NCBI GenBank assembly: GCA_034698045.1
Contig: JAQGAU010000074.1
Coordinates: 1 to 45,389 of the forward strand
Origin: Paramacrobiotus richtersi
Lineage: Eukaryota; Tardigrada; Eutardigrada; Parachela; Macrobiotidae
Reading direction: 5' to 3'
Length of the DNA stretch: 45,389 nt
Position 1 is the first letter of the stretch; every line of letters starts with the position of its first letter. The translations under genes were made by a program, and so were the position numbers. Shown here one piece after another: positions 9,482 to 20,166 of this stretch. The notes beneath the pieces are model-generated. The model saw only the letters and a program-made list of their open reading frames with translations, did no database searches and had not been told where the DNA came from.

Positions 9482-11439
9482 ATGGCAGCTGGTGCGGTAG
9501 CTATTTGCTGCGCATGTATCTTTCTGTTGGGTTATCTTGCATACCTGGTAAGTTCCATTGCCTGATGTACCTATATCATTAATGAGCCGCATAACTTATT
9601 TTACGTAGTTTAAATTCCATGATGTTTTCTTTCTTTTTGTCAACCCTTTTCTCTAGTTGTGTAAAGTAGCAAGTTTACAAAGAGCAGAGTGTATAATATA
9701 GATAGGATATATTAATTATACTATACACTTTTCTCTTGGTCACCGTGATGGTAAACTTGCTGTTTTATACAATTAAACGTCCTTGAACATACGTCTTCAA
9801 AACTTAGTATGCTCAGCGTGCGTTTTCAATTTCTTTAATAAGAAATGTCATCTGAATACCTGTCTTCATCGTGTCATAATTTAAGTAATAATATTGTGCC
9901 ATAGATATCGCTGAATTCTCAATTGAAAAGCTGGTACGAATACGAATAAAAATTATTGATACGATATCATGTTGTGGACGACGCTACCAAAATAAAATGC
10001 ACATACATATAATATTTTGTATGAATAATGTGTATATAAATATAATGAATAATGTGTATAATACATGTGTATATAATATAATGTACGTATGTTTACATAA
10101 GTGTGTATATATGTGTATATATAATGTTTGTATGTGCATATACAGTGTAGATATGTATATATATGTAATATATATTGTATATATAGAAAATATATATTGT
10201 ATATGTACATAATATATTGGATATATACATATAATATATTGTATATGTATATATCTATATATACTGTATACACAATATATGCAGTTATTGTAAATCAAAC
10301 ATTCAGGATTACTTATTTTCAGGCGGCATGCATAGCATCACCGGCGTTAGCTACGCGAGCCATGGTGGAATATGGACAATCCTCGGAAGCGACTGAAGGG
10401 CTGTGGAAATGGCATGCCGGCTTAGGTTACGGCTTACTACTCATGTCCTTTTTGTTCGGCAAGAACAGATTTACTACCAATCTGTTCGGCAAGAAGGATG
10501 TCGACGTGGAGGCCCAGCAGGTCTCACTGAAACCCGGTTTCACATGCTGCTATGAACTTGCTGTAAGTTACGCGAGAAAATATTTAAAACAATCATAACT
10601 GATAATAAGCGCGTAAAAACAGTAATATAGTAACCATAAAGGTATAAACATTTTGAAGTTTAACATATGCTGAAAGGAGGCTGTTATTTCATAGTCGGTT
10701 ACGTTGGAATGTTCTTCTAAAATAATTATTGTGGTGGTCATAGTCACATTTATTAGAGCCATGTAAGTACAGCTGAGACTGCAGATTAAATGAATTTATT
10801 GTTGCAATTACGATGCTCGAATCATTGGAACCAGTTTCTGCCCAAAAACCAAACTTTCGGTATATAAATGGCATTCATTCGTCTAGGTTGGATTGGGGGG
10901 ATTAGCAATGACCATCGGACTGCTTGTTACCAGCTTTAAACTGTATTTTGAACAAAACGAATGGCATGCATTATCGACGAAATACAACCCCCCCATTACC
11001 GCCCATATCAACTCACTCTTGTTCTACTCTGCGGTGAGCCGAAAGATGATTATATAAATATAACATACACCGGCATAAATATTAAATGAATGCATAAATA
11101 AATATTAATAAATAATTATATAATTACAAATTAATAAATAATTATATAACTATTACATATATAGTGATGTGACAGTCCAGATTTTATATGCAGTATGTCA
11201 CTTGATTGCATCATGTTTTGGGGTATATTTTTTTAACATATACAGACCTGTTATTTTACATATATGACTCATTATTTTCAGTTTCATGATAACGTATGCG
11301 TGAATGCATCATTTTTCAGATCTGTGGTATTATCGTGTCGGTAGTGGCTCTCGTGTGGATCCCCATTGGTATCTGCTGTTCATTCTGCGCATTCTGCACC
11401 GGTATTATCGCCAAGTGTTTGGGCAAGAGTGAGTTATAA
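9482..11439 (+). CDS. Four-helix membrane protein, paralogue B
   Basis: 190-residue paralogue of A with the same four-exon, phase-0 layout: 9482-9547, 10323-10562, 10887-11033, 11320-11439. Exon 1 encodes a Cys-containing first helix (CCACIFLLGYLAYL). Exon 2 begins AACIASPALATRAM, has LWKWHAGLGYGLLLMSFLF, then a short internal duplication in which FGKNRFTTN is followed by LFGKK, and ends KPGFTCCYELA. Exon 3 is ten codons longer than in A, the extra residues lying in the loop after SFKLYF (EWHALSTKYN). Exon 4 keeps CCSFCAFCTG. Start chosen by match to A at the equivalent ATG. Intron 1 contains an AT-rich microsatellite. Strongest sequence match in the cluster is to A. Confidence 0.8.
10001..10275. 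repeat. AT-rich (TA/GTATAT)n low-complexity tract
   Basis: Irregular TATA, GTGTAT and ATATGT units fill intron 1 of tetraspan B. Long Tyr/Ile-rich open frames on both strands here are composition artefacts. Confidence 0.85.
11083..11162. repeat. Short AT-rich tandem duplication
   Basis: AATTAATAAATAATTATATAA-type units repeat twice in intron 3 of tetraspan B. Confidence 0.5.
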
Positions 11440-11886
11440 GAACGGATCGAATCTGCCGATTTACAGTGCATTTTTTGGACACCTTCCTTCATTTTCCCCT
11501 GTGCAGCGTCATATCGTGCTTTTCTTGATTTTATACTCTGCCGGTTTTTGATCAATAGTATATCTAACCCGTAACGCTTAAGCTAACACCCACCCGAGCG
11601 CCAATCACGTTTTTTTTGCATTTTTCCTGTCATTAAACGTTCTCCAGACATATATATATTCCGTTGTGGACTTGGTTTGATGGCCGTTCGGCTGATTCAG
11701 CGGGAATATTAATAAAGCCTGTACTATTGCAAATATAATCCTCCGTGACGGTCAACAAATAGAAAGCGCACAGTTTGCATCGGGAGATGTATATATTTGC
11801 TTATGCATGCCTTGTACATAATTATCAACTCGTACTTTATCCGTTTTGATAAAGATACGACGGGTTTTTGTTGAGGAATGTTTGTA

Positions 11887-11981
11887 TTTATTATCGCCTG
11901 TAAACAGTGTTATCGTTTTATGAATTGCGTAAGGTTGGCCTGGATTTGACTCAAACACACTCAAATGCACGAAATCAGTCT
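11887..11981 (+). promoter_or_regulatory. Upstream block of tetraspan C shared with D
   Basis: TTTATTATCG, then GTTATCGTTTTA, GAATTGCGTAA and CTCAAATGCACGAAAT occur in this order and recur before D at 15348-15450. It ends with TCAGTC (11975-11980), an initiator-like motif, but no TATA box lies 30 bases upstream. The stretch 11440-11886 otherwise holds only the B 3' region, with AATAAAGCC at about 11710 as a candidate polyadenylation signal. Confidence 0.45.
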
Positions 11982-12094
11982 TGCAGACCAAAGCAACGCG
12001 AATCTTTATATTTCGGCTGTTGTAGAATACTGTATCGTAAAGCACAAGTGCGTTTTAATATTTATTCGAATAGTTTATAACATTTCTGTTGAAA

Positions 12095-14362
12095 ATGGTG
12101 GCTATTCTTTTGGCATGCTGTTGTTGTGGATATTTCCTGTTCGCCTTGTTCTATCTGGTAAGAAATTGATAAAATATAATTCTGTAAATTTGTGATCGAC
12201 TGTTAAACTGTGAAGCTTTCAGTTAATTAATTATCATGTTGTATGAACGATCTTGGTTGACTTCTGCTCTCGCCTAATTATAGCTTAAATTAGTTATTTG
12301 TCGGTACACGGAATATTTCGAGACGGTTAATTAAAAGGTTATTCATAGCTCACTACGTCATATTTCATTATTATTAAAAACAGAAATTTACAAAAATGCA
12401 AATTAATGATATAGTTTTGAACGGGAATTTGATCTATTAAGTTACATGTAAAATATATGGAGTATTAAAATAATCGTAAGAAAATGCACCGAATAAACTG
12501 ATTATAATTGTAGAAGCCTTACGACGTCTAAAATTCGAACTTTTTTAGAAACTAGCTTTGCGCAGCATAGATAATGAATTGCTAGTATACGAAACGTAAT
12601 AAATGAAACGTTCGTACATAGAATATGTTACGCTATATATGCTTTAAACGTTAACAACAAAATCTGCGTTAGCACTGCATACCGATAACGAAAAAAAATC
12701 CACTATAATATTCTATTACTATCGATAATTTTATTACTATATTATTATTTTCTTAATTTATTAGTATATCTGTTAGTATTTATTAGTATATATTTTATTA
12801 GTATATTCATTAATATTTGTTAGTATATATTTTATTATTATTTCATTATTATTTTTTTAGTATATCGCTGACAATATTATGTAACTAGCTCTTTTCCTAC
12901 AAACCAGGCTGCCGCTGCGGCATCGCCGGCATTAGCCACGAAACACATGGTGGATCTGAATTTAGCGGCCTCGGACATCGAACCGTTGTTAAAGTGGCAC
13001 GCCGCGTTGGGTTATCTCTTCCTGATCGGTGCCATCTTTCGCTCGTCCCATAACAACTTCCTAACAAAACTCCGGACTAAAGACACTGATGTGGAGAGTG
13101 GGGAGTCCAACGCATGTAAACTCGGGTGCGGATGTATCTGGGAATTTGTGGTAATTAAGACCGCATTTAAATTCGCCCACTGTTTAAAAATAATTAACCA
13201 GAAACTTAAAAATGTGCTGTATTTTGACTAGAAGACTTCGTTAGATTATACATTAATCTGCAGTAAATTGGCCAAAAAAAATGCTTTTAACTCCATGCGA
13301 CCTGACACGTAAGCATTTTTGACCCGGAGTTACGAATAAATACGCGTTTCATATCAATATGATCAACTGAATATGGTGCAATTTTTAAAACAATACCAGA
13401 CTTGAACAGTGAAAAGTTATGAATTTTCGAAGTTGGCGTAAGTTGGCTTAAAATAGCGATCTACGGAAATCGGATCAAGATCGTGATTTTTGCAGACGCT
13501 ATGTTTAGCTAACTTAACTTTGAAAATTCATAAGTTTTCACTGCTTATTCATAACTCCGGGTGAAAAATGCTGACTTTGGAGTCATAAAATTAATCAACT
13601 GTCAGGTACGTACATGTTGGTCAGAACAGCCACCTGGTGCTGCAGTTTGTAGTGAACACGTAGTCAGGTTCAGCCAAGCCCAGTTGTAAAGTATCAACAA
13701 AGAAAAAGCTGTTAGCATGAAGTTATCAAAGATATATTAGTTGTTTTATTGCACTGGCACTGTTCTTTTTGACAGATTTCCCTTATCCCCTTGGCGATAG
13801 CTATTGGACTGTTATACACAAGCTTTCAGATCTACTTCAATTCCATTAACCGGGAAATATCGGAGCACCTGTATTATTCTGCAGTAAGTACCATTTAATT
13901 AGCAAAAAAAAAACTTGGGTTTTTATTTTAATTGTGAACAATATCTTCAGTCATTAATTATACAAATATTTTCTTGCATATAAAGTGCATCATGTTGTAG
14001 ATAATCAAGTTCACACTTTTCCTGCAATTATAGTTAGCAGTTGTTCTTGTTCTTGTCCTTTTATGAATGATTTTGATGACCGCATTTTGATTTTTATGTT
14101 TGCACAGTAACCTAGTTTAAGTGCATAATTATGCTGTCAACTCCAACAGTTTCGGTGATTACCCATGTACTATATACTGTGTTTACACAGAAATTGTACC
14201 AACCAAAGTTGTTCAAAATCGACCCTGTGTTCATTACAGATTTTGGGGTTAGTGGTGACCATTCCGGCAGTGATCCTCTTTCCATGCATGTTGTTCTGTG
14301 CGATCTGTACCTGTTGCACAGCCTGCTGTACCGGGATCTTCGCCTCGAAAGGATCGTACTAA
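12095..14362 (+). CDS. Four-helix membrane protein, paralogue C
   Basis: 178-residue member of the second subfamily. Exons 12095-12157, 12908-13150, 13776-13883, 14240-14362, all phase 0. Helix 1 is rich in cysteine (ACCCCGYFLFALFYL), exon 2 starts AAAAASPALATKHM and carries LLKWHAALGYLFLIGAIF, then TKLRTKDTDVES and CKLGCGCIWEFV. Exon 3 gives LLYTSFQIYF and ends LYYSA. Exon 4 gives ILGLVVTIPAVILFPCML and a Cys-rich tail (CAICTCCTACCTGIF). The tail cysteines beside the last helix resemble palmitoylation targets, which is inference. Intron 2 carries an inverted-repeat element; intron 1 (750 bp) is AT-rich, with TTAGTATAT repeats at about 12760-12865. Confidence 0.8.
13312..13572. mobile_element. 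Inverted-repeat element, copy 1
   Basis: Ends AGCATTTTTGACCCGGAG and, on the complement, AGCATTTTTCACCCGGAG. An inner inverted repeat pairs GAATTTTCGAAGTT with AACTTTGAAAATTC. Weaker mirror symmetry (CCTGACACGTA against TACGTACCTGACAG on opposite strands) continues outside, so the true ends may be about 13288-13609. A diverged copy lies inverted at 32349-32636. No ORF. Confidence 0.7.
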
Positions 14363-14928
14363 AGAAATTCCTGAAACCGCAGTTTTTCAGTGATGCCAGC
14401 ACATCACATTGATGCATATAATTCGGAGTTTTTTCAGGCATTTTCTTGTGAACATAGCGATGATTTAAAATAATGAACTGCAGGATGCACTTTTATAATT
14501 AAACTGAATAATATTATATATATCTGTTATTTGGTAGACAAGAAGACATGTGAACAACGATTCGTATACGTATACGCGAATAATATACTAGTAGTGCAAT
14601 TAATTTACGACAACACGACAAGATTACACACACGATAATTAATCACACTTCAACACTTCAACACTTCAACAACTGAAATTCAATAATAGTAAAACATTAA
14701 GAAGTACAACGCCACGAGGACTGGATACATTTTAAGCGAAGGTCCTCGTATATTCAGCTCCAGTGTGTTTTGTGTTGTGCACGTCTCCGTCCGTCGGTCG
14801 CGACGAAATTAATGACGCAACCTTTATGTATAAGTATAACGTCAAATATTACGGCGTTCTTATGACGTCATCTGTTAATAAAGGCTACCTTTTCTTTATA
14901 TTAAACATTATTACTTTCCTTCACCATT
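14363..14928. other. Spacer between tetraspans C and D
   Basis: 3' region of C, a short CAACACTTCAACACTTCAAC repeat at about 14648, and otherwise AT-rich sequence with no supported gene. Confidence 0.5.
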
Positions 14929-14963
14929 CAGTGCCCGCCCTCAGCGAGTGCACTTTCCTAGTA
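14929..14963 (+). promoter_or_regulatory. 35-bp element, second copy, upstream of tetraspan D
   Basis: Matches 8779-8813, with all spacers the same length. It lies 643 bases before the ATG of D. Confidence 0.4.
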
Positions 14964-15347
14964 GCATAGTCAGAAAGCGAAGAAAATTATAGGCTAGTGA
15001 TACTGCGATCATTAGATATGCAACTGTATGCTTGTGGAAAATGCATGCAGGATTCAATAAATTACAGTATAGAAGATTGTTAGATCTATGCAGTACAATC
15101 TGCTCCGCATCGCGTCGCGGCGCAAGTATAACATTTTTATTTATCAGTCGAATCTCTGATAGCGTAACAAAATGTTCGCACAACAACGAAACAACGTTAT
15201 CAGGTGTGTTGTCTGATAACAAAAACAGCGGCAAATGTCGTGGATGTACGAAGTTATAAGACAAGCATACAAAACTAGTCCCGTTGACCTTTAAGATTGC
15301 GGTAGGTGAACAGGGAATCACTGCATGACACTTTACTGCTTTATCTG

Positions 15348-15450
15348 TTTATTATCGACGCTTATAATCATCGTTATCGTTTTACGAATGGCGTAACCTG
15401 GTCTAATTAATTAATTAATTAAAACAGGCTCAAATGCACGAAATTAATCT
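15348..15450 (+). promoter_or_regulatory. Upstream block of tetraspan D shared with C
   Basis: Counterpart of 11887-11981: TTTATTATCG, GTTATCGTTTTA, GAATGGCGTAA and CTCAAATGCACGAAAT in the same order, with an inserted (AATT)n run at about 15408-15423. The initiator-like TCAGTC of C is changed to TTAATC here. Confidence 0.4.
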
Positions 15451-15606
15451 AGTGTGTCAAATTTGTCATGACTGTTCTTACTTTTCGTTGTTTTAAAATA
15501 TGCTGCAGAAGTGCGATCCCATATTTTCTCGGATATCGTGATGAATCTATATGACAGCTCGTCTGTGGATTTTACAGCAATTTGTGATGATGGCGTGTAG
15601 CTGGTA

Positions 15607-17117
15607 ATGGCTCTTCTTTTGGCGTGCTGCTGGTGTGCGTATATCTTCGTTGCCTTGTTATTTCTGGTAAGGGACTGATGCAAATATTTTGCACTCGATC
15701 ATAAACAGAAATATCTCTCGATTTCATTAGGAAAAAAAATTTTCCCAAAATGTTTCGATTACGACAAACTTTTATGATTAAATTAGCGTAACGCTTCTTT
15801 CCGCCCGATAGGCCGCTTGTGTGGCATCACCGGCGCTAGCCAGCCACCACCTGGTAGTCGCACAATCTGCGCAAATCGACGTACTGTGGATGCGGCATAC
15901 TGCACTAGGTTATGTCTTCTTCCTCTGCGCCATCTTTTGCTCTTCTCGTAATATTATCCTGACAAAACTGCGGAATAAGGATAAGGATGTAGAGAGCAGG
16001 ATCCGGAAGACTAACGCATATGAACCCGTTTGTGGATATATCTTGGATTTTCTGGTAAAAGAACGACCGATGATATACCGTAAACTTGAGTCTGTTGCAA
16101 AGTTAATGCATGGCACACCGAAGCTAGAAAAGTGTTATCTTTGTTTATACTGTTGTAGTTTGCAATATTAACGAAATTAAATTAGTTAAAAAATTGATTA
16201 AAATCGATAAACAACTTAATTAAAAAGGTAACCAAAAGGTAAATTAAAAGTTTGTTTGAATAAAATTAATTAAAATTAGTTAACTGTGAGATGGGCCGGG
16301 TATTAGTATAACTTAAATATGTGTAATTAATTACTACCGCCTGGTGCCTCTATACTACAGTCCACAAGGTAGTTATCAAAATACCATACATTTGTTAATG
16401 CACAGGCAATTTCTGTACTTACTTTTGTCTTTTTTGATAGATTTGCCTTATCCCCTTGGTGACATCTATTGGACTGTTATGCACAAGCTTTCAGATATAT
16501 TTTGATTCCGTCAACCGAGAAAGTTTACACCTCATGTATTATTCCGCCGTAAGTACTTACCAGATGAACACCAACATTTGCATCGTAATTTTTAATTAAT
16601 TTTGTGCTTCATTAAACAAACATATAAATGTTTAATCCTAGCTATCGTATTTTTTTTGGTTATATTGTAAGACTTTTTGTTTGGTATTTTATGGTAACTT
16701 TGTGTTTCGTGATTTTGCTGCCACTTGTTTCAGTGTTTCTCTATTTTTGTGTGGTTCGATGGCTATATTTCATCAAAATGTGTCTTGCTTTTACACAGAT
16801 ATTAAATATTAAGTTCGTAAATTTTAAACGGAATCATGCAGTCAACATATACAATCAGTTCTGACAGATTTGGTAATTTATACATACCTTATTATACAGT
16901 GTACAGATAATAGCCCAAATATTTCTGTTTATTACAGATTTTGGGGCTGGTGGTAACCATTCCGGCAGTGATTGTTTTTCCGGGCATGCTGTTGTACAAC
17001 TGTGCTGTTGTACTACATAATCTGCTTGTTGGTGCCAGTACATCACATCATTATACACTATTAAATTTTGCGATTCCGCACACATATTCTTCTGAATCTG
17101 AACATGGTGGTTATTAA
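15607..17117 (+). CDS. Four-helix membrane protein, paralogue D, altered C-terminus
   Basis: 196-residue paralogue of C: exons 15607-15666, 15812-16054, 16441-16548, 16938-17117, phase 0. It keeps ASPALAS, TALGYVFFLCAIF, TKLRNKDKDVES, CTSFQIYF and MYYSA. The fourth helix starts as in C (ILGLVVTIPAVIVFPGML), but the Cys-rich tail is gone. After LLYNCAVVLHNLL the frame runs into sequence that aligns with the 3' untranslated region of C (GCCAGYACATCACAT), giving a new hydrophilic tail that ends SESEHGGY. A deletion of about 58 bp explains this. The frame is open throughout, so it may still be functional. Confidence 0.7.
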
Positions 17118-18328
17118 AAACTGCTTTGCACATTATTTTTGCTTAGACAAAAAGTCTCATGCTATTTATACAGCGAGGTCATATAAAGAGGAACTGCTGT
17201 CTTTACATTACATCAACATGAATAATCCTTCAACTACTTTTCGGCAAAGCCCGGTTGTAAAGAATTAGAAAAGCAAAAGCAATGCGAACAAAAAATTCAA
17301 AATACTTAAGTATAACCTATATATAACTATGTACTGACATGACTGCAGTAGTTATTTTAGCGCCGGCTTCGTTGTATCTCATTCCCAATAAAGATTCAAT
17401 AAACCTACATATTATAGTTCCTGATTATGTGGCTGCATATTTCAACAACTGCAGAACAGTATTTTATGAAACAGTTCTAAGATTCTTACGTGGACACATA
17501 GGATATTCCCGTTTATACTGCTTTGCGCCAATAGGACAAGAACTTATATAACACAAAAATCGAAATTCTTTCGTCTACCGAGACTGAAAAAAAGCAGCAG
17601 CGCTTTTCTGCTGCTTCGAAGTTTCAGTAGCTAAAAATCACGATCACAAGAAATACTACGCTGACACCGGATAATTTGTTACGCACATGTATCATAATCC
17701 ATGTCATAGGAGTGTGTAACACTACGATTATTTGATGTTTAAAACCTGCAAAAACTTTTTATATTGATCAGTTACAAATGACCAATTCGGCCAGCTGATA
17801 ATCGTAGTGAAATGGCAAATGCAAATTCGGGTGCGATAGCGGGAGGGGCGTTTGCGAAGATATTTTCATTATGCCTGTGTAAATCTTCTTTACGATAACT
17901 TTTTTGTACAGTTGTGGTAAACTTTTCGCTACCATACTACACAATTTTGGCAGGAAGTTATAAAAATAAAAAAAGTTGATGATTTACGCATTAAATAAAT
18001 CTTTGGTTGTAAGTTATACATCCGCTCAACTCTATAATTCTTGCCAACCTGTGAACGATGAAATGTGCTTGTTTCACAACACACGTGTTTCGCGGCAGTG
18101 TTCATCAACCTTTCAGTCCTAAGATAATTTTTACAGGTGACCTTTGTACTGACAGATCGTATCAGTTATTGTTGTTTCTCGTACAGTCACTGCTGATACT
18201 AGTTTTATGTTATGTAAGCCCATGTCATGCGTCGATTATATCCTAAGCATTCCTAGAACAGCCACTTTCCAGTGCAGCAGTTTTTAATATTTATTTTTCT
18301 GTTCTGATCTGATTTATTATTATTATTC
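17118..18328. other. Spacer after the tetraspan cluster, with a hairpin
   Basis: No gene supported. AATAAA at about 17387 could end tetraspan D transcripts. A stem-loop lies at 17583-17628: ACTGAAA and AGCAGCAG pair with CTGCTGCT and TTTCAGT. An open frame at 17339-17551 has no family features. Confidence 0.4.
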
Positions 18329-18363
18329 TATAAACTTGGTTTGCATGGTCCTCTTCATCAGTT
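18329..18363 (+). promoter_or_regulatory. TATA box and TCAGTT initiator of the peptide-precursor gene
   Basis: TATAAAC at 18329-18335 and TCAGTT at 18358-18363, 29 bases apart, immediately before the ATG at 18368. The leader would be only about 8 nt. Confidence 0.65.
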
Positions 18364-18367
18364 TACA

Positions 18368-19421
18368 ATGGCAAAATATCGAGACGTTTGGTGGATTATT
18401 CTACTCTTCCTGTTAGCATGCGTTGGTAATTCTGCGCATTATTTGGTTACATGAAGTGTGGAAATATTGAATAACAAAAGCACTTTCAGGAATAATTGCC
18501 AATGCCCGGCCAATAACGCAACCAAATGAAGCGGATATCACAGAAACTAAGCAATCTCGTGATTGTGTTCCGGGATTGCGGAGTCTGGAGAAACGATCAG
18601 GAGGTTAGACGTTTTTCAGAAATATTCCGAAATTTTAATTTGAAAATTCTAAATAAAATTTTAAAATGAAGCATTTCTTCCCAGAAAATGTAGCAATCAG
18701 TAGGAAGTAGTTTATTGAATCACAGCTTATTTTAAAAGAATCACTGGGTATTAACGAAGCTGATTCAGGGGCATATGGATTATCACAACGGTGACTGTAA
18801 TGATAAAATGTATATTAATCCTGTAAATTACATTTTACTTCCGTTTATTCGATATGCGTGGCGCACGTACTTGACTTCTTCAGTATACTAAAATGCGCGA
18901 AACTTTTTTTTAATTAAAAATGAACGTATTAAAATGAACTTTCGAGTGTGCCCTTACTTATTTGCTATACGCTTTAGCTTTTTCAGTCACGTATCCAGAT
19001 ACAGTATATACACGCTGTGACGCTATACTACGATCCGAACATGTTTTAGGTAATCAGCGAAAAAGAGAGTACACCGCTCAGCCGCGGCAAGGTACGTAAA
19101 TACATAACATTTTCTAATTGTTCATATCACTTATCATAACTAGCTTCCTTTACAAACAAAATAATAGCAGATCTTGCTCAACAACAAATAAATAAAAACG
19201 GCTAAACAAATCGATCCATACATATCTGGATTCTCTGATTACGTAGCTGTTCTTTATGCGTACCGAGCATACGAGATCGATTGACGATTCTATTTCCCTA
19301 CGACTATACTGTGATGGAAGAATTTCCAATTGAACTTCATCGTAATACGTTAGGGAACAGACGACACAGCGGACGCCCGGGCGGTTGGACCCGGACCACC
19401 CGGCCATCCAGAGGCGGATGA
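18368..19421 (+). CDS. Small secreted precursor with dibasic sites, neuropeptide-like
   Basis: 93-residue predicted prepropeptide I cannot assign to a known family. Exons 18368-18425, 18490-18603, 19050-19091, 19354-19421; all three introns are phase 1, which is hard to get by chance. The N-terminus is a strong signal peptide (WWIILLFLLACVGIIANA). The rest is hydrophilic with one cysteine (RDCVPGLRSLEKR), KR at the SLEKR and QRKR sites and RR further on, and a Gly/Arg-rich end (GRPGGWTRTT, stop after RGG). Dibasic sites are where prohormone convertases cut; a Gly before basic residues (PRQGNRR) could give an amidated end. Doubts: the exon 2 donor is GTTAGA and the exon 4 acceptor lacks a pyrimidine tract. 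Confidence 0.5.
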
Positions 19422-20166
19422 GGATAGTGGTCCTCGGTTGAGATCCACAGGATATCTGTGCGGAAGTCCATTTCGACTGATGCTCCTATGACGCGCCGTA
19501 CCAAAACCACTACCGTGGCGGTACTGTGCTGATGACAAATATTGCTGTGGATCAATTGTGTATAATATATATACATAGTGACCGTACTGGTGAATTACAC
19601 AAAAGCTGACGAATCTGTTTCCTGTACTATGGGAGGTGCCCTTCTCCTTACCCGTTACCTTGAAGTTCAGTCAAAAGGGAATCCTTTGCATGGTATTTTT
19701 TGCTAACTTTTCAGTGCATTTTCATTTCATAATTAAGCTACGCGTGTTATTCACTTGAGTGACCTTTGACCTTTGATGTTCCTGCTTGCCTTTCGTGTTT
19801 AGAAAAAATGTTGGTCAAAAACATTTCGAACATTGTGCGACGGACGCAGTTAACATTCGGGGCATACCTATGCCGATTGGAAACTACAATTTTAAAAAAG
19901 CGTACAGTATCTTTGCATAAACAAAGCTGTTCGGACCCTTTCCGAGGATTAATGCTGATCCAGCTCATTTTTTATTAAAGGCTTAATTTTGCCAATTATT
20001 AAAAGTTATTCGCAGATCGCATCTAAGATCTACAGAAACACGACCACAAATCAACAACAGCAGGAAATTTTGTCAGCAAAACTGAGATCTCTTTAGTCGA
20101 TGGTTCGCACCACAGCTCGCATTATATCCGAATTCTTTGCAAGCTTCCATTCCAGTCCGCTTAGTT
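19422..20166. other. Spacer with no supported gene
   Basis: Convergent 3' flanks of the precursor gene (plus) and CUB-trypsin 1 (minus). Short open frames around 19747-19978 overlap on both strands and show no family features. Confidence 0.5.

Noticed and set aside
9953-10298. Long Tyr/Ile-rich open frames on both strands
   Set aside because: They arise from the TATA/GTATAT repeat in tetraspan B intron 1; composition, not coding.
14112-14441. Open frames on both strands over tetraspan C exon 4
   Set aside because: Only the phase-0 frame matches the paralogues and follows the acceptor at 14239; the others are shadows.
19150-19576. Minus-strand frames over the peptide-precursor exon 4
   Set aside because: No signal or family features, whereas the plus-strand exon joins in phase to three others.
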